Shown here in pieces: positions 37,711-49,907 of a stretch of 64,000 bases of DNA (positions are counted from its first letter, which is position 1; each line of letters starts with the position of its first letter). This stretch comes from Norana najaformis (taxonomy: Eukaryota; Annelida; Clitellata; Crassiclitellata; Hormogastridae). The stretch is from NCBI GenBank assembly GCA_964023275.1, contig OZ029916.1, positions 20,430,064 to 20,494,063 on the forward strand, given 5' to 3'. The notes under the pieces are model-generated. The model did not search any database and was not told the origin of the DNA. It worked only from the letters and a program-made list of their open reading frames with translations. The position numbers were made by a program, and so were the translations under genes.

Positions 37711-38550
37711 AACCGTCTTCTCATGCTCAGACAGGACCTCGATGACGCTCCAAGCAAAGTATACATTTTGGCGCCCCCCGATCCCACCTAATTACAAGCA
37801 TTTTTTAGTTTGTAATCACGCCATGCAAAACACTGTAAATCCCAGGGCCGATACCTGACTTAATGCTTCTCAACTCTTGCATAACAATAAGATCTGCTCA
37901 AAATAGACCTGTTTCTAGAAGTCTCATTGTTTGTTAATGCAATCATAGAAATCATTTTGAAGTTTCTATCGATAATGGAAAGTGATAAATTTAACATAAT
38001 TTTCCTAGGAATAAGCGTTTTACTAACCCTTCTGCTTTTTGATACTAAATTCTGTTCGCAATTTTTTCTTACGAGATCGGGCACCCGATAATTTCTGACG
38101 TTTCATCGGTTTTGGCATTATTTCTTATTATTTTACTTTTTATTAACATTACAATAAGACCAAAACCATAAAATCTGTATAGTTATCGATATTATGATCT
38201 TAAATTAAGATTTTCACAAATTAAGACTATTTAAAACTAAAGATTAAACTACATTTGAAAAGAATCAAATTTGGCAATACAACGTCTGGAAAAACAAAAT
38301 AGAAGAGATACGAATAACTAGCGTATTCCCGCATTCAGTCGCGTGTTTTACTCTGGTGGACGTGTTTTTCTTCGGTTTTCTCGTGTCACACAGTTTTGTT
38401 CTATCAGTGCTTAGAAGATGCCTATAACCATAACTTGAAGCGTACAACGCACACACGTGGCCGGCTACTAAGTCTGCCGCTTGCGTACGATAGCGCACCC
38501 TTGGGCCAACTTTGGACTTGTGCGTTGGTACACATATTGACTCACTGATT
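37711..38550. other. intergenic, no gene seen
   Basis: AT-rich sequence with short motif-free frames on the minus strand. Confidence 0.5.
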
Positions 38551-38552
38551 TA

Positions 38553-38672
38553 CTAGACGGACAGCCCAAGGCTGCAGAACCGGGCGCCGACGGAGATCAG
38601 CCCGATGTACACGAAATTTTGTTGCGTATTCATCTCCAGCAATCGCCCAGTCTCATAGCCTTGACCAGACAT
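38553..38672 (-). CDS. uncertain 39-codon small open frame
   Basis: The frame starts ATG TCT GGT CAA and ends TAG. It reads MSGQGYETGRLLEMNTQQ..., then a hydrophobic FVYIGLISVGA, then FCSLGLSV. I do not recognise it. The start context is weak and no splice or promoter evidence was seen. A SINE-like body (GAGCAAATCCTTCAGTCAC) lies at about 38776, so it may be repeat-derived. It could be a chance frame. Confidence 0.15.
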   Translation of the reverse strand: MSGQGYETGRLLEMNTQQNFVYIGLISVGARFCSLGLSV

Positions 38673-39059
38673 CTAACACCGGCATTTGCCGAGTGCAACG
38701 CCGGCCACCTGTCCTTATTCGTCTCACGATTCGCTAGACATGCTGTACAAACGTGGCAGGGGGTCACTGTGTAGGGACCTTGAGCAAATCCTTCAGTCAC
38801 AGTTTTGTTAGTGATAGCCCTATGTTATGGCCAGATTGCGATTAAGAAAAATGTTGAATTCAAATTTTAAAAATAATCGAAAGACTGATTGAATAACATA
38901 AAAACAGAAAACACAACTTGGAGGGAATGGCGCCCCTAAATTGTGGCGCTCGAAGCAACTGTCTGCTGTGCCTATACCTAAGGCCGGCCCTGTGCTCAGA
39001 GGTGTATTGACGTAGACTACACGTGTAGCTAATCAGGCCAGCAGACACTTCGGTCGCAT

Positions 39060-40360
39060 TGGACCCTCTTTATGGAACAGTCTGCCTTAAAAGTAATAGA
39101 GGTCTACATTGTAGTATCGTAGCATTGTGCAATAAAGTAGTACCATGCTATAAGAAGCCTACTATCAGAGGTGTTTGGCCAGAGGGTTAATCACCCTAGA
39201 ATCGATTAGCCATTCAGTCACAACAAGATCGATCGATAAGGAAGGTAATATGTAGGCCTACGGTTCCGAGCCCAAATTCAAGTGTGAGACAAACAGGTTA
39301 CGGCGGTGTTTGGTTTTAGTGCAGGCATAAGCTAATCTCGATCGCTGTAGGCCGCAATCATTATTATTTTACGAGGCAATTTATACCCAGCAATACTTCT
39401 CATTTGGAATAATTACGAGTAGGGCCTACTGTACACCAAGATTATTGCCTAATGCATTTTATAAGAACAATATAGAATCTTACAATCTTCCGTTGTCGCC
39501 TTATTTTTAATAGGCCTACTTTCACACTGATTTACGAATTTCATATCATATAATTATAACATCTAATTAGGCCTAACAGATGCTTAAAGTCTGCCATTAG
39601 CAACTGCAGCCAATATTAGCCTATCCTGCAGTGTTAACTTTGATAATTCTTCTCTATTGCAGCAACGTAAACTCTTGGTTTCTTCAGTCCAAAACAATAA
39701 AGGATGCCTATGTCGTTCATTAGTTCGAGTATTAGGCCTAAAGCACGCCTAACAAAGTAATGTGGGCCTCTCTCCCTCCCCTCCGCGAAGCGTCTCCTCA
39801 ACGGTAGTGGCTTTTGGGGGGCGTGTTGAGCTCCAGGCGGGATCTTGAGCAAAACCCCAGCCGCCAAGCCTTTCCGTGTGTTTACACGGTAAGTTCGTTA
39901 ACCTGGACTTTCTGGAGTAACGTTACCTTGATCACGATTACTGTGCTGGACGAATCACTAAGATTCACATAATTGTTATTCTAGAGCCTAGTTTTGCGCG
40001 AAGCAGTTAGTTTACCGTATTTAGAAGACTGCAATTTAATTAGGCCTCATTGAGCTTTCACAGTAAAAAAGGCGTCGATCCGTCGTAAACATCTGAGGGT
40101 AGGGGACTATAATGGGGGTATAGATGCGAAGCCTCTACTGGGTTCCAGGGCAAAGACCCTAGTATAGAGGTCAGGAAGTAGGCCTAATGCAGGCAGACAT
40201 AAAGCCCAACATCTTAATAGACAATTAGAAATGTCGCTAATATTATTTACAGTGGAATGTCAACCTGGACCTACACAACAGTTACGAACAGTTATGGCAG
40301 TAATGCTAAAACAGCGCAATATGAGCACATAATTATTTATTCAACATTGAAATTGCCGAA
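39060..40360. other. intergenic, rich in TAGGCCTA
   Basis: No gene seen. The palindrome TAGGCCTA occurs at 39253, 39511, 39568, 39733 and 40179. Confidence 0.5.
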
Positions 40361-40361
40361 A

Positions 40362-40475
40362 ATGTTCTCCCTGATTGTGCTTCTTCTAGTAAACTTAGCC
40401 ACTAGTGCTATAGGCTTCAGGTTACCTGACATCTACTTCAGTTTTTATCGCTCTAGTGTCAGAACAGACAATTGA
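40362..40475 (+). CDS. uncertain signal-peptide-like short frame
   Basis: ATG at 40362 is followed by FSLIVLLLVNLATSAIG, which has the shape of a secretory signal with a plausible cleavage site. The frame stops after 37 codons. It could be the first exon of a secreted protein, but no convincing donor was found (CAG|GTTACC is weak) and no matching downstream exon was recognised. Confidence 0.18.
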   Translation: MFSLIVLLLVNLATSAIGFRLPDIYFSFYRSSVRTDN

Positions 40476-40544
40476 GTCATTTGCCTTAAATGTAGATTGT
40501 AGAATGAAAACAGAATCAAATTTTACTCTATATTATTGTAATAC

Positions 40545-40915
40545 AGCATTTACATACCGCTTCGCGCAACCTCTCAAAAGCTCTCTAAATTTATTAATTA
40601 CTTATTTATACAATGAGGCAGCTGTTTAACCCACTTATGTGATTCTTTTCTTTACCTGTAGGCCTATGGATTGAATGGATAGTTGAGTCAACTTATGAAA
40701 ATTTTCTACAGGGCCTACCTGAATTTGAACCTTGGAAAACTAGGCTAAGTAGGCCTAACTGGCTTTCCATTTCATCTCACTGCACCTACACTGAGTGATG
40801 AAAAGCTGATGAGCCTATCTTCACATGTGAAATTTCACCATCGATATTGTCAGCTAGTCGTTTCCATTTTGTAACAAATTTATCCATTGTTCGTATCAGC
40901 AAATCCGAACGCAAT
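40545..40915 (+). repeat. interspersed repeat family F, copy 1
   Basis: Similar to 48285-48650: both share GCTCTCTAAATTTA..AATTAC, then AAGCTGAT.AG and AAATTTATCCATT....CAGCAAATCCGAACGC. Confidence 0.65.
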
Positions 40916-41519
40916 GTGTCCATAAATGTTATTTGTTCAAAGTCAACGAAATCTCATATTCGTATATTAAACAGAGGGGCTTTCTTCGGCTAGCGATGCA
41001 GGGACTGTCATATGAACGGGTTCATAATTATAAAAGCGACTATACGAATATGGATATATATGTACCCACCCCTAATTACAAAATCATATGTACATAAGGT
41101 AGGCTACAAGTATATGGTTTTATAGCTGAAGAAACTGATTTAGCGCATCGGCTTAACCCCTACTATACCTGACTGATCAAAGATGACATTCAGATGGCAG
41201 TGAGCAGTGAGGGCGAGTTGTCTGCCCTGTATTCCATTAATTTTTCTGGGTTCTTTTAAATCTTGTTAAATCTGTCAGTCTGGCGATCTGCATCCATGGG
41301 AGCGGGACTCCAAAGGGGTTAGCAGAGACGAAAGAAGAAAAGTCTGTCGCGGGGTCGCCATGAAACGAACATCTGCTCATAAATGCGGCCGCTTCCAGCT
41401 CGGAAGCCACAGACACCACAGGCTCTATGGAAGCCGGTCGGCCACTTCGCCTTTTCTCCCTCTGGTGGCTCCCTAACATGGAGTGTAGCACGAGGTTAGG
41501 TAGTAGGGCCTCTGTGTAC

Positions 41520-42345
41520 TAACGACGAAGGTGGTTTTCTGAGCCGGCCTGCGGGGCTAATCGACCGAGATTCGAATCCCCACAAGGGGAAGGGAAAATG
41601 GGTTCTTCCGGCCTGCAAAACATCTCGAAGGCAAGAAGGATACCGTGGTAGGAGAGGACGGTCGACAGAATATTATGGGTATGTGTCTTAAAGTGAAGAC
41701 CACGGCAGTCTATAACCTTAACGTGGATTAGAGTGAGAAATAGACAAAAGAAGGAGATTGTTATTAAATTAACGATAATTAGGCCTAGTATAAGATCGTA
41801 TTAAGTTGTCAGTGCGAGTTACAGCTGCGCTGCAAATCGGGCGAGTCTACGGTTCGAAGCCCGATCGATTGACAATTCGAAAGACAATTTCTACTATTAA
41901 TTTTTCTAATGAAGAAAGCGTGAACATTTTCGGCCTCTTGATTAGATACCGAAATGCTATTCCACACGCACAGACCAACCACCCGAAAGGCCAGATCAGT
42001 TGTCTTATAGTTGCTGGCACAAAAACACTTATTAACGGTCCAAGGGCTACAAGATGTTGTGAAACACTGGACACGCGAAGACATCGACAAACTGCGATGA
42101 GCGCAGTGGCATGCCGATGTGTGTCACCTGCAGATGAGTTGTGCGCAGCAGCATCGTGTGCATTCATGCAGACAGCTGCCTCTACAAGAAGGCAACCTTT
42201 GAATTTGATGCGCTCGCTGATCCCCAGCCATGGATGCACTGAAGCTGGTCTTGTACCACACATGTTGTGTGGTCGAACTCTTTATTCGAACGGTCAGTCG
42301 AAAAGCGGCGTTGATGACCACCCGAAGGCGAATGATACTGCGTTC
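41520..42345. other. intergenic with SINE-like pieces
   Basis: Contains B-box-like GAGATTCGAATCCCC (about 41569) and GTTCGAAGCCCGATC (about 41851, shared with 27720). The 183-codon plus frame and a 138-codon minus frame overlap each other here and neither has a motif, so neither is called as a gene. Confidence 0.4.
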
Positions 42346-42349
42346 TGGC

Positions 42350-42462
42350 AAAAGTAATCGTAATCGTAATCGTAAACTTGAAAATTCTACAACGCTCAAA
42401 GGAAGCTAAGTCGCAGGAACCAGCTTATTTACAGGCGCAATGTAGTCAAAACAAAATCGATC
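42350..42462 (+). repeat. interspersed repeat family A, copy 3 (partial)
   Basis: CGTAATCGTAATCGTAAAC, GGAACCAGCTTATTTACAGG and AAAACAAAATCGAT match the family. Confidence 0.7.
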
Positions 42463-43099
42463 AAACCACCAAAGACGAAAACTCAATATATACCGTGTAA
42501 CTTGTGTGGTCAGAATTTGGACCGAGGTACGATGAGGAGTGACCGCGGTAGATATATCGACTCCAAATTGCTTCAAACACAGCCCATAGAAATGTCAGAG
42601 CGAGGATGCGCCCCTCGTTGCATAAGTCGATACGAAAGTCTATGCGAACAGCGGGAGTTGTATAGAGAGAGAACTCTATGGATGCTTGTCAGAATTCCAC
42701 AACTGATTTGCCAAGTAGAATTATTAATCTTTGTTGGTCGAGATTGGCCTATATACACAGAGACTTAAATCAGTTTGAGGGGCGAACTCAGTGGCGTGTC
42801 CTTCCATAAAGAAAATGGGGCTATGGTCCGATTGCTCGAGGCCCAGATCCTTCCTTGAGATGGGACGCCAGTCGCAACTCTCGGCAGTCGCAGCACTTTT
42901 GGTATAGGCCTACTGAAATCTGAAGTTCACATTCAGGTTATTCGAGGTCAAATCCACGAAAGCCCTTTTTCTTACAGTCCGAGTCCATGTCCGAGTGCTT
43001 GTTCTTCTAGTCAATGTCCGAATCCTTGAATCTCGAACCCGTTGATGCAATTCTGAACCCTTGTTTCCAGCGAGTTCGACTCGGGTATGAACTGAGAGG

Positions 43100-43205
43100 G
43101 AATGAGGAAAACAAAGAAACAAAGAAAGATAGAAAGAAACAGAGAACGAACGAACGAATGAATGAATGAATTAAAGAAGGAAGGAAGGAAAGAAGGCATC
43201 GAAGA
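43100..43205. repeat. purine-rich GAAA/GAAC/GAAT simple repeat
   Basis: About 100 bp of nearly pure A/G on the plus strand with GAAA, GAAC and GAAT tetramers. Confidence 0.8.
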
Positions 43206-43404
43206 AGACAAAGAAAGCTTTTGACACGAAACCAGTGGTTAAGTAGCATTCATAATTCGATATAAAGCAAAGTCATTGTGTAGGTCTTTCGGAGCCAGAA
43301 ATGAAGGAAAAAAGGAAAGAATAAAACAGATCAACTCAGTTCAAATCAGGCCAATCGAATTCAACTGGAGTTTAACTCCACACGTATAGTAACCTACACA
43401 ATCT

Positions 43405-43446
43405 TGCATGTATGTGTTTATGTATGTATGTATGTATGTTTGTATG

Positions 43447-43479
<33 letters not shown>

Positions 43480-43582
43480 GTGTGTATGTATGTATGTATG
43501 TATGCTTTATGCATGTATGCTTTATGTATGTCTTATTTATGTATGTATATTTGTATGTATATGTATGTATGTATGTATAAAC
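43405..43582. repeat. (TATG)n microsatellite
   Basis: Tetranucleotide array with interruptions; produces spurious MYVCMY-type frames. Confidence 0.95.
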
Positions 43583-44289
43583 TTAATATAGAGCCCTTAA
43601 AGTACTTCTCAATGACGCTGCTCTTGCTGCCATTTTTTTGCTGGCATCTAACTTTACTGTGTAAATTATGTTAAAATTCATTAAGAACGACAAATTAATC
43701 TGTACGCAAATGATACTAAGATAACTACGTGGAAGTCACCACTGCATGGCAGGCTTTCGCACACACATAGAATCTAAGCATAAAGAATACAACCATGTAT
43801 ATGTATGTTAATATTATTTAAACATGGGCCTACATCACATAATGGCGGTATAATAATTATATATGCATGCATACACAGTCTGACTGTTGGTAAATGTAAT
43901 TTTCTTCAAAATCATCAGTCTTAATCTGCAGCCCATCAACATTTGGTTAAGCGTCGTATTCGACTCTATTTGTTTCGATTAATTTTTATAAATACTTTTA
44001 ACTCAAAACTCGACTCCTGACTACATGATTAGCCTAAATTTATGAAACATGCCATAGACACATTTTATAATTGTTTAAATATTTATGAATACATTTTATT
44101 GTGAACGTGAAATTGATATTTTGTCTTGTATGCAAGTATGCGCATTTATCCACAGATCACTATATATACACGTCTTCAATCTTTTCTTCGCGAAATTTTA
44201 ATTTGATTTTTCTTGGTCTTTTTATATTCTCACGTTTATATTTGTATATAATTACGCATTAACAAGAATATAAATAAATACAAATATTT

Positions 44290-44325
44290 ATGAATATATA
44301 TATATATATATACGAACATGAATTT
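44290..44325. repeat. (TA)n microsatellite
   Basis: Short AT dinucleotide run. Confidence 0.85.
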
Positions 44326-44489
44326 GGAAGGAAGAACGATAGAGACATCATCGGTATGCGTATCAAGACACCTGTGCATATATTTGCGAATACGCTGTAT
44401 AAGGTATTGCACCTGAGAAAGATTATCCATAGGTTATCCTTCGCTGAAGATGGATTATATTCGATCATTCTTAATGCTGGTGTATATGT

Positions 44490-44805
44490 AGGGTATACGT
44501 ATGCATGTATTTATATATTTATGTCTGAATGTGTGTATGTATGTGTGTATGTATGTATACATGTATATATGTATGTATTATATGTATGTATGTCAGTATA
44601 TATGTGTGTGTATATATGTATGTGCGTATGCATAAATATATGCATGCGTGCATGTATGCATGTATGTACGAATGTATGTATGCATGTATATATATGTATG
44701 TATGTATAAATATACATGTATGCACACTTGCATGTATGTGTATATATGTATGTAGGCCTGTGTTGTATGTATACATGTATGTATGTATGCATGTATGTGG
44801 CGGCT
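44490..44805. repeat. (TATG/TGTA)n microsatellite
   Basis: Over 300 bp of imperfect TATG/TGTA tetramers. The 139- and 133-codon frames across it are low-complexity artefacts. A SINE-like body (TATATCCTTCACGCACAGTT, then GCTCAGCGCCATCG) interrupts at 44810-44920, and the array resumes at 44930-45085. Confidence 0.93.
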
Positions 44806-44929
44806 ACTGCGTAAGTAACTTGGGTATATCCTTCACGCACAGTTGCTCAGCGCCATCGAAACCGTGTCGTATACGGTTGTGGGCACTTCTGAGCTTGGGA
44901 AGGAAGGCAGTGTCAAATGTGCTATCATA

Positions 44930-45085
44930 GTATGTATGTACGTACGTATGGATGTATATATAAATGTATGTATGTATATATATGTATGTCCATGTGTATG
45001 TATATATGTAAGTATGTAATTATGTATATATGTATGCTTGTATGTGTGTATGCATGTAAGTCTGCATGTAAGTAGGTATGTGCGT
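44930..45085. repeat. (TATG)n microsatellite, second block
   Basis: Continuation of the array beyond the SINE-like interruption. Confidence 0.93.
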
Positions 45086-45151
45086 AGTTACACATATTAA
45101 TGAAGCACCGTTCTGATCAGACTTCGGGTGATTTCAACCAGGAACACAAAC

Positions 45152-45481
45152 ATGCATCCCTTTGTAGTTATTTGTCCCTCGGAATCTATCCAGAAATTTT
45201 CTTTGAAATTTCAAAAGTTGAAGTCATCCGACAAAAAATTCGCCTTGCGCCGTTTAAGCACTAATTCCTTATGCGATTTAAGGAAGCTGAAGTCTAAAAG
45301 TTGTGAAACGTTTATAGGGCAGTCATATGCAATAAAGCCAGATTATTGTAATAATCTGTTCTCATCTGAAGACTTCAATGATACCATTAACGTGACAATT
45401 CACAATGCATTAGTAGATAATCGTTTGTACGAAACACTGCATTCCACAATGATATTCTCTTCGAAAGTTCAGGTCCTATAG
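45152..45481 (+). CDS. unrecognised 109-codon open frame
   Basis: The frame from ATG 45152 (MHPFVVICPSESIQKF) is lysine- and serine-rich, with no hydrophobic segment and no motif I know. It is one of the few frames here not made of repeats. It has no visible splice context and could be chance. Confidence 0.15.
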   Translation: MHPFVVICPSESIQKFSLKFQKLKSSDKKFALRRLSTNSLCDLRKLKSKSCETFIGQSYAIKPDYCNNLFSSEDFNDTINVTIHNALVDNRLYETLHSTMIFSSKVQVL

Positions 45482-45997
45482 GTCAAAGATATCAGAAGAC
45501 AGGCTATACAGACAAGGGTTCAGAAAGGCCCGACCACTGCAAATACGAGGACCCATGGCATCTTGGAGCAATCACATCAAAAGCCCATGAAATCGCAGTT
45601 GTGAATTGTAATAATACAAAAAGGAGAAATAAATAATAATAATAATTATTACATACAAACTTTTTTATATCTAAGGCCTCTATTCGATGTGAAGCCTCGG
45701 CCAAACTGTTGGTCCCTTCTATTAAGCAAGCCCTGGTTACAGAGAATAAGAAATTCGAAGGGATGAGATTTTATTCATCACCGCAAAGTCATCACAGAAT
45801 GTTGCTTCAAAGAATTGCACCAGAAGAGTTGAACACGATATAGAGTTGAGAAACCTTGTGTACACAAATAGGCCCATACGTGTGATAACTGCTTAAAATT
45901 CTTGTTCATAGCAAACTTGTTTTTTGGCCACTTAACTTCAGTTTTTGAGAATTAATAAAAAATAATTCTCTGGTAATTTCCTGAGGCTTCACGGAAA

Positions 45998-46066
45998 TAA
46001 GTTTAGGAAATAGGCTTAGGAAATAGGTTTAGGAAATAGGCTTAGGAAATAGGCTTAGGAAATAGG
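45998..46066 (+). repeat. tandem repeat of about 13 bp (AGGAAATAGGCTT)
   Basis: About five to six copies, alternating TAGGCTT and TAGGTTT variants. Confidence 0.85.
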
Positions 46067-46309
46067 TGGGATTACGTTTACTCCTGGCTGTTCAACTATG
46101 CATTGAACCAAAAGACATCTGCGACCGCGAGAAATCTCAGATTCTGTGAAGCAGCGGAGAAGCATTCCTTGGAGTGGCGTCGACCGCCATTTATGGAGAG
46201 CTTTGCATGCGAACAGTCGACTAGAACTGACACAGTGGCGTAGTTTGGTCTAGAAAATGCTAGTACTAATTTCTACAGCCTATTATAAGACACTGATAAC
46301 AATGATAGG

Positions 46310-46717
46310 TATTATTGTTTTTTTTATTTTAATATTAAACGGGTAAAAACATTAATATTAATAATATATATTATACTGAATAACAATAATATTATTATTA
46401 TATATATAATACTGATAATAATATAATAATATATTAATGATAATAATAAATCAATAATAATTATAATATAATAAAAAATATTATTATTGTTATATATATT
46501 ATATTACTAATAATATAATAATAATATATTAATAATAATATAATATAAAAAATTATTATTATAATATTTTATTAATATTATATTATCATAATAATAATAA
46601 TATTATTATTTTTATATTATTATATCATTATAATAATATAATTATCATTAATATTATTATATTATAATATTATTATTATTATCAATTTTATTATTTTTAT
46701 TATAGAATAACAATTAT

Positions 46718-46748
<31 letters not shown>

Positions 46749-46773
46749 TATTATTATTATTCTTATATAGTAA

Positions 46774-46804
<31 letters not shown>

Positions 46805-47036
46805 TATTATTATTATTTATATTATTATTATTATATTATTATTATTATCATCATCATCATTATCATTATCATTATCATTTATTATCATTATCATTATCAT
46901 TATCATTTATTATTATGATTATTATGATTATTATTATTATTATTATATATTATTATTATTATTATTATTATTATATTATTATTATCAGCATCATAATTAT
47001 CATTACCATTATCATTATCATTATTATTATTATATC
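46310..47036. repeat. long (AAT/ATT)n and (ATTATC)n tract
   Basis: About 700 bp composed almost entirely of A and T, with ATT, AAT and TATCAT repeats. Strand sense switches along the tract, so it could fold into hairpins. Confidence 0.95.
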
Positions 47037-47455
47037 TTTCTCAAACTTCCGAAGCTCATAAAGAAACTTGTTATCTCTTTCAGCGTCTAGCTGAAGCAAC
47101 TCAGAGCTTCAATGCCGTTGCCTTCCGTAGCACTTTTGCCATATGCGTGAACTTGACGAGATGTAGCCATTCCAGATGATTTATCTTTTTCTACACTATT
47201 TTTTCAATCCAGAGGGATCATATATACCTCGGGGAAAAATAATAATACCAATGATGCTTGGTAATTCTGGTTTCCGTCTTAATTGTAGGATCACATCTAT
47301 TAACGAAAAATAAATTACTCCGCCGGAGAAGCTCATATAGTAGGCACGATTTATGTATGCATGTATCCGGAATTTTTTTAAAGCGCATTTTATAGAAACT
47401 CCACACAAGCGCTATGAACACAGCAAGTCAGCAGATCCACACAGGTAAGATTTAA

Positions 47456-48160
47456 CTATGGAGGAAATGTTAGTTGTTTGTTGTCCAAAGATAGACACCG
47501 AATGTCAAGTGGGAGACTATTCCTGCAGAGGGCAGGGCCGACACAGGAAACAGCGCGATGTTGACGTGAAGATGGGACCAGAAGTTCATGGCGAGTAGAG
47601 GAGCGCAGCGCCTCCCGGCCGCTGAGAGCTCGAACGGACTGGAACAGTTCACAGACGTACTCCGGAGCAGTTCCGGCAAGCGAAGACCTTGCGAAGAGTA
47701 AAATCTTGAAATTTAATCCTATCCTGAATAGGTAGCCAGTGAAGTGTGTCTTTAATGTGGTGGGAAATGTGAGAATAAGTATACTTAGCAGGTTAGCAAC
47801 CAGTCGAGCTGCGCAGTTAAATACCGACTGTATTTGACGAATACGGATGGATGGAAGACCGACGAGAATGGAATTAGCATAATCCAGACGATTGATGACA
47901 AAGGAGTGGAGAAGAGCAGAGGCAGAGGAGAATGGTAGGTATCGATCGGATCTGCCGAAGATGATGGCATAAAAGGTTTTACAGAGAAAGTTCACCTGTT
48001 CAGACAATGAGAGCTCGCCGTGGACTAGCACGTCCAGATCTTGTGCGGTTCGCGGAGATGTGAAATCAGGGTATAGTGATGCGAAGTCGGCGAAGCCTGA
48101 CGAGTGCCGATCCAGAGGAATTGAGTTTTTGATGAGTTAAACCGGAGGCGGTTAGATGAT
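47456..48160 (-). pseudogene. CR1-like LINE, 3' part of reverse transcriptase
   Basis: Reading on the minus strand: NRLRFNSSKTQFLWIGTRQ near 48150, then a long open frame with SEQVNFLCKTFYA, LLHSFVINRLDYANSILVGL, FNCAARLV and a tail NSLPLDIRCLSL. This order (SKT.F.WLGTRQ, HSFV.SRLDYCN, AARL) is that of CR1/jockey-clade reverse transcriptases. The catalytic core is missing and a frameshift separates the first part. Confidence 0.85.
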
Positions 48161-48284
48161 ACTAGTCACGTGATGAGGTGGCTATAGACCAAGCGAACGC
48201 AAGACCAGATCAGATGAAGATTACATTTTCAGATTGTGCTAATGAAAACGTCGTTTAATTGTAACTGTAGTACATAATTTATAT

Positions 48285-48650
48285 AGCGCATATTTAGAAC
48301 CTTTCAGATGCTCTCTAAATTTAACAATTACTCATTTATACCTAGTTGTTGTGACAAGAAAGCAGCTATTTAAACCACAAAAAGATGTCCCTTTATACCA
48401 ACCCCGATGAAATGGAAAGTTGGGCATCCAGTAAGGAAAGTTGCTATACCTGGAGTTGAACCTTAGACACTGACTCTCAAGGCCAGCTCTGTGTGTGTAA
48501 ATCGTATGATTGATGAAAAGCTGATTAGGTAACCTCAACAGCGGCAAGTTTGTCATCACTATTGACATCTAGGTCTACTCGTTTTCATTTCATAGCAAAT
48601 TTATCCATTATCCAGATCGGCAAATCCGAACGCGACTTGTAGAGAATTGT
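48285..48650 (+). repeat. interspersed repeat family F, copy 2
   Basis: See 40545-40915. The A+T-rich body and the ATCGGCAAATCCGAACGCGA end are shared. Confidence 0.65.
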
Positions 48651-48689
48651 AATTTGTTATAAATCCCAAATGCCTAAGGTTTATGACTC

Positions 48690-49185
48690 CGTGGTTTTGG
48701 GGCGACTGAGCCGAAAATTTGCAGTATACGGACTAATGAGCCGCATACTGCAAATCTTAGTATACCATGCATGACAGCCCGAATATATGCCAGAATCGAG
48801 CATGTTTTCAGAACGCTCAGTTTTGTCTCCAGCTTTATGGCTTTGCTTTTCCAGATTTTATCCATAGGTTTCAATGTTGCTGTCGCCTTTGCAATTCTGA
48901 CTAGTAGGCCTACTTCTTTCCTGCTGTCCAAGTCATACGTCATATTACATCCAAGGTATGTAAACTTTTCCACATTTTTCAACTGAATGCCGTTTAAGAC
49001 CATCTTCTTTGTTAAATTCTTTTGGCCAAATGCCATTGTTTTTGTTTCGTCAAAATTCATGTCCTCGGTAAGGCCAAATCTCTTTCCTTATTCGTTCAAC
49101 GTTTGTTCTGTGTGCTCCAATCGTTGTTCGTCCTCTCCAGTCACGAGGTCAACATCGTCAGTAAATGTCCTCTTGCTTGCACATA
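48690..49185 (-). pseudogene. LINE reverse-transcriptase fragment
   Basis: Minus-strand reading: FTDDVDLVTGEDEQRLEHTE with the (Y/F).DD box, then FDETKTMAFGQKNL, KNVEKFTYLGCNMTYD, and VLKTCSILAYI. One stop separates the first two segments. Part of it recurs at 49790-49880. Confidence 0.8.
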
Positions 49186-49249
49186 GGGCCTACATAGAGA
49201 GCAACGTTCACATATGGAAGTCATAAAAAATGAGACAAAATTGTTTATA

Positions 49250-49370
49250 TGTAGTTCCGCAGTTTAACGACAGCTTATGGCATCAAAGGCCGTTGCCCTC
49301 CTCCTTTACCCAGGCTTGGGACTGGCACTGCCCCCATGCAAACAAGGCAGTGGCGGAGTTATTGTATTAT
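49250..49370 (-). repeat. interspersed repeat family C, copy 2
   Basis: GTAGTTCCGCAGTTTAACGA, GGCATCAAAGGCCGTTGCC and AGGCAGTGGCGGAGTT, reverse complement of the 13360 copy. Confidence 0.8.
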
Positions 49371-49384
49371 TATGTAACGTTATT

Positions 49385-49500
49385 ATATGTAGTAGTTCCT
49401 CAGTTTAATATAGTAGTTCCTCAGTTTAACGACAGCTTATGGCATCAAAGGCCGTTGCCGTCGCCCTCCTCCTTTATTTAGTCTTGGGACTGGCACTTTT
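49385..49500 (-). repeat. interspersed repeat family C, copy 3
   Basis: Direct neighbour of copy 2, with a repeated GTAGTTCCTCAGTTTAA at its left end. Confidence 0.8.
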
Positions 49501-49873
49501 TAATATAACGTCAAAACAATATTATATGGCGATATTTAGACTTTTAAAAGGATGTTCAAGGAATACGCGTGAATATGAGTCGATAACTTTATTACAAATC
49601 GTTTGCGTATTTATAGTAAATTAATCAATGAACGCGTAATTTTGTTATTTATAATGGAATCGCTATTATTTATGGACAAGGCGTAGGCCTATACGCGACG
49701 ATTTAATAGCCATTGAGGTGGTTACCTGTATGAAAATTGAGGATATATCTGAGGCAGGGAATGCCGAAGGCGCTAAGCTTAAGGCCATAATATCTCTTTC
49801 TTTCTTCGTTAAGCGTTTGTTCGACTTCTCCAATATGGTCTGTATCGTCAGCAAAATGTCCTCTTGCTTGCAC

Positions 49874-49907
<34 letters not shown>

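Noticed and set aside
41569-41583. tRNA gene at the GAGATTCGAATCCCC motif
   Set aside because: No matching A box or paired stems at tRNA spacing; it is probably a SINE fragment.
41806-42357. 183-codon plus frame (with 138- and 93-codon minus frames across it)
   Set aside because: Starts at TTG, crosses a SINE-like B-box repeat and shows no domain; its first ATG is far inside.
44290-44930. 139-, 133- and 109-codon Cys/Tyr/Met-rich frames, at first sight like cysteine-rich proteins
   Set aside because: They are translations of (TATG)n repeats.
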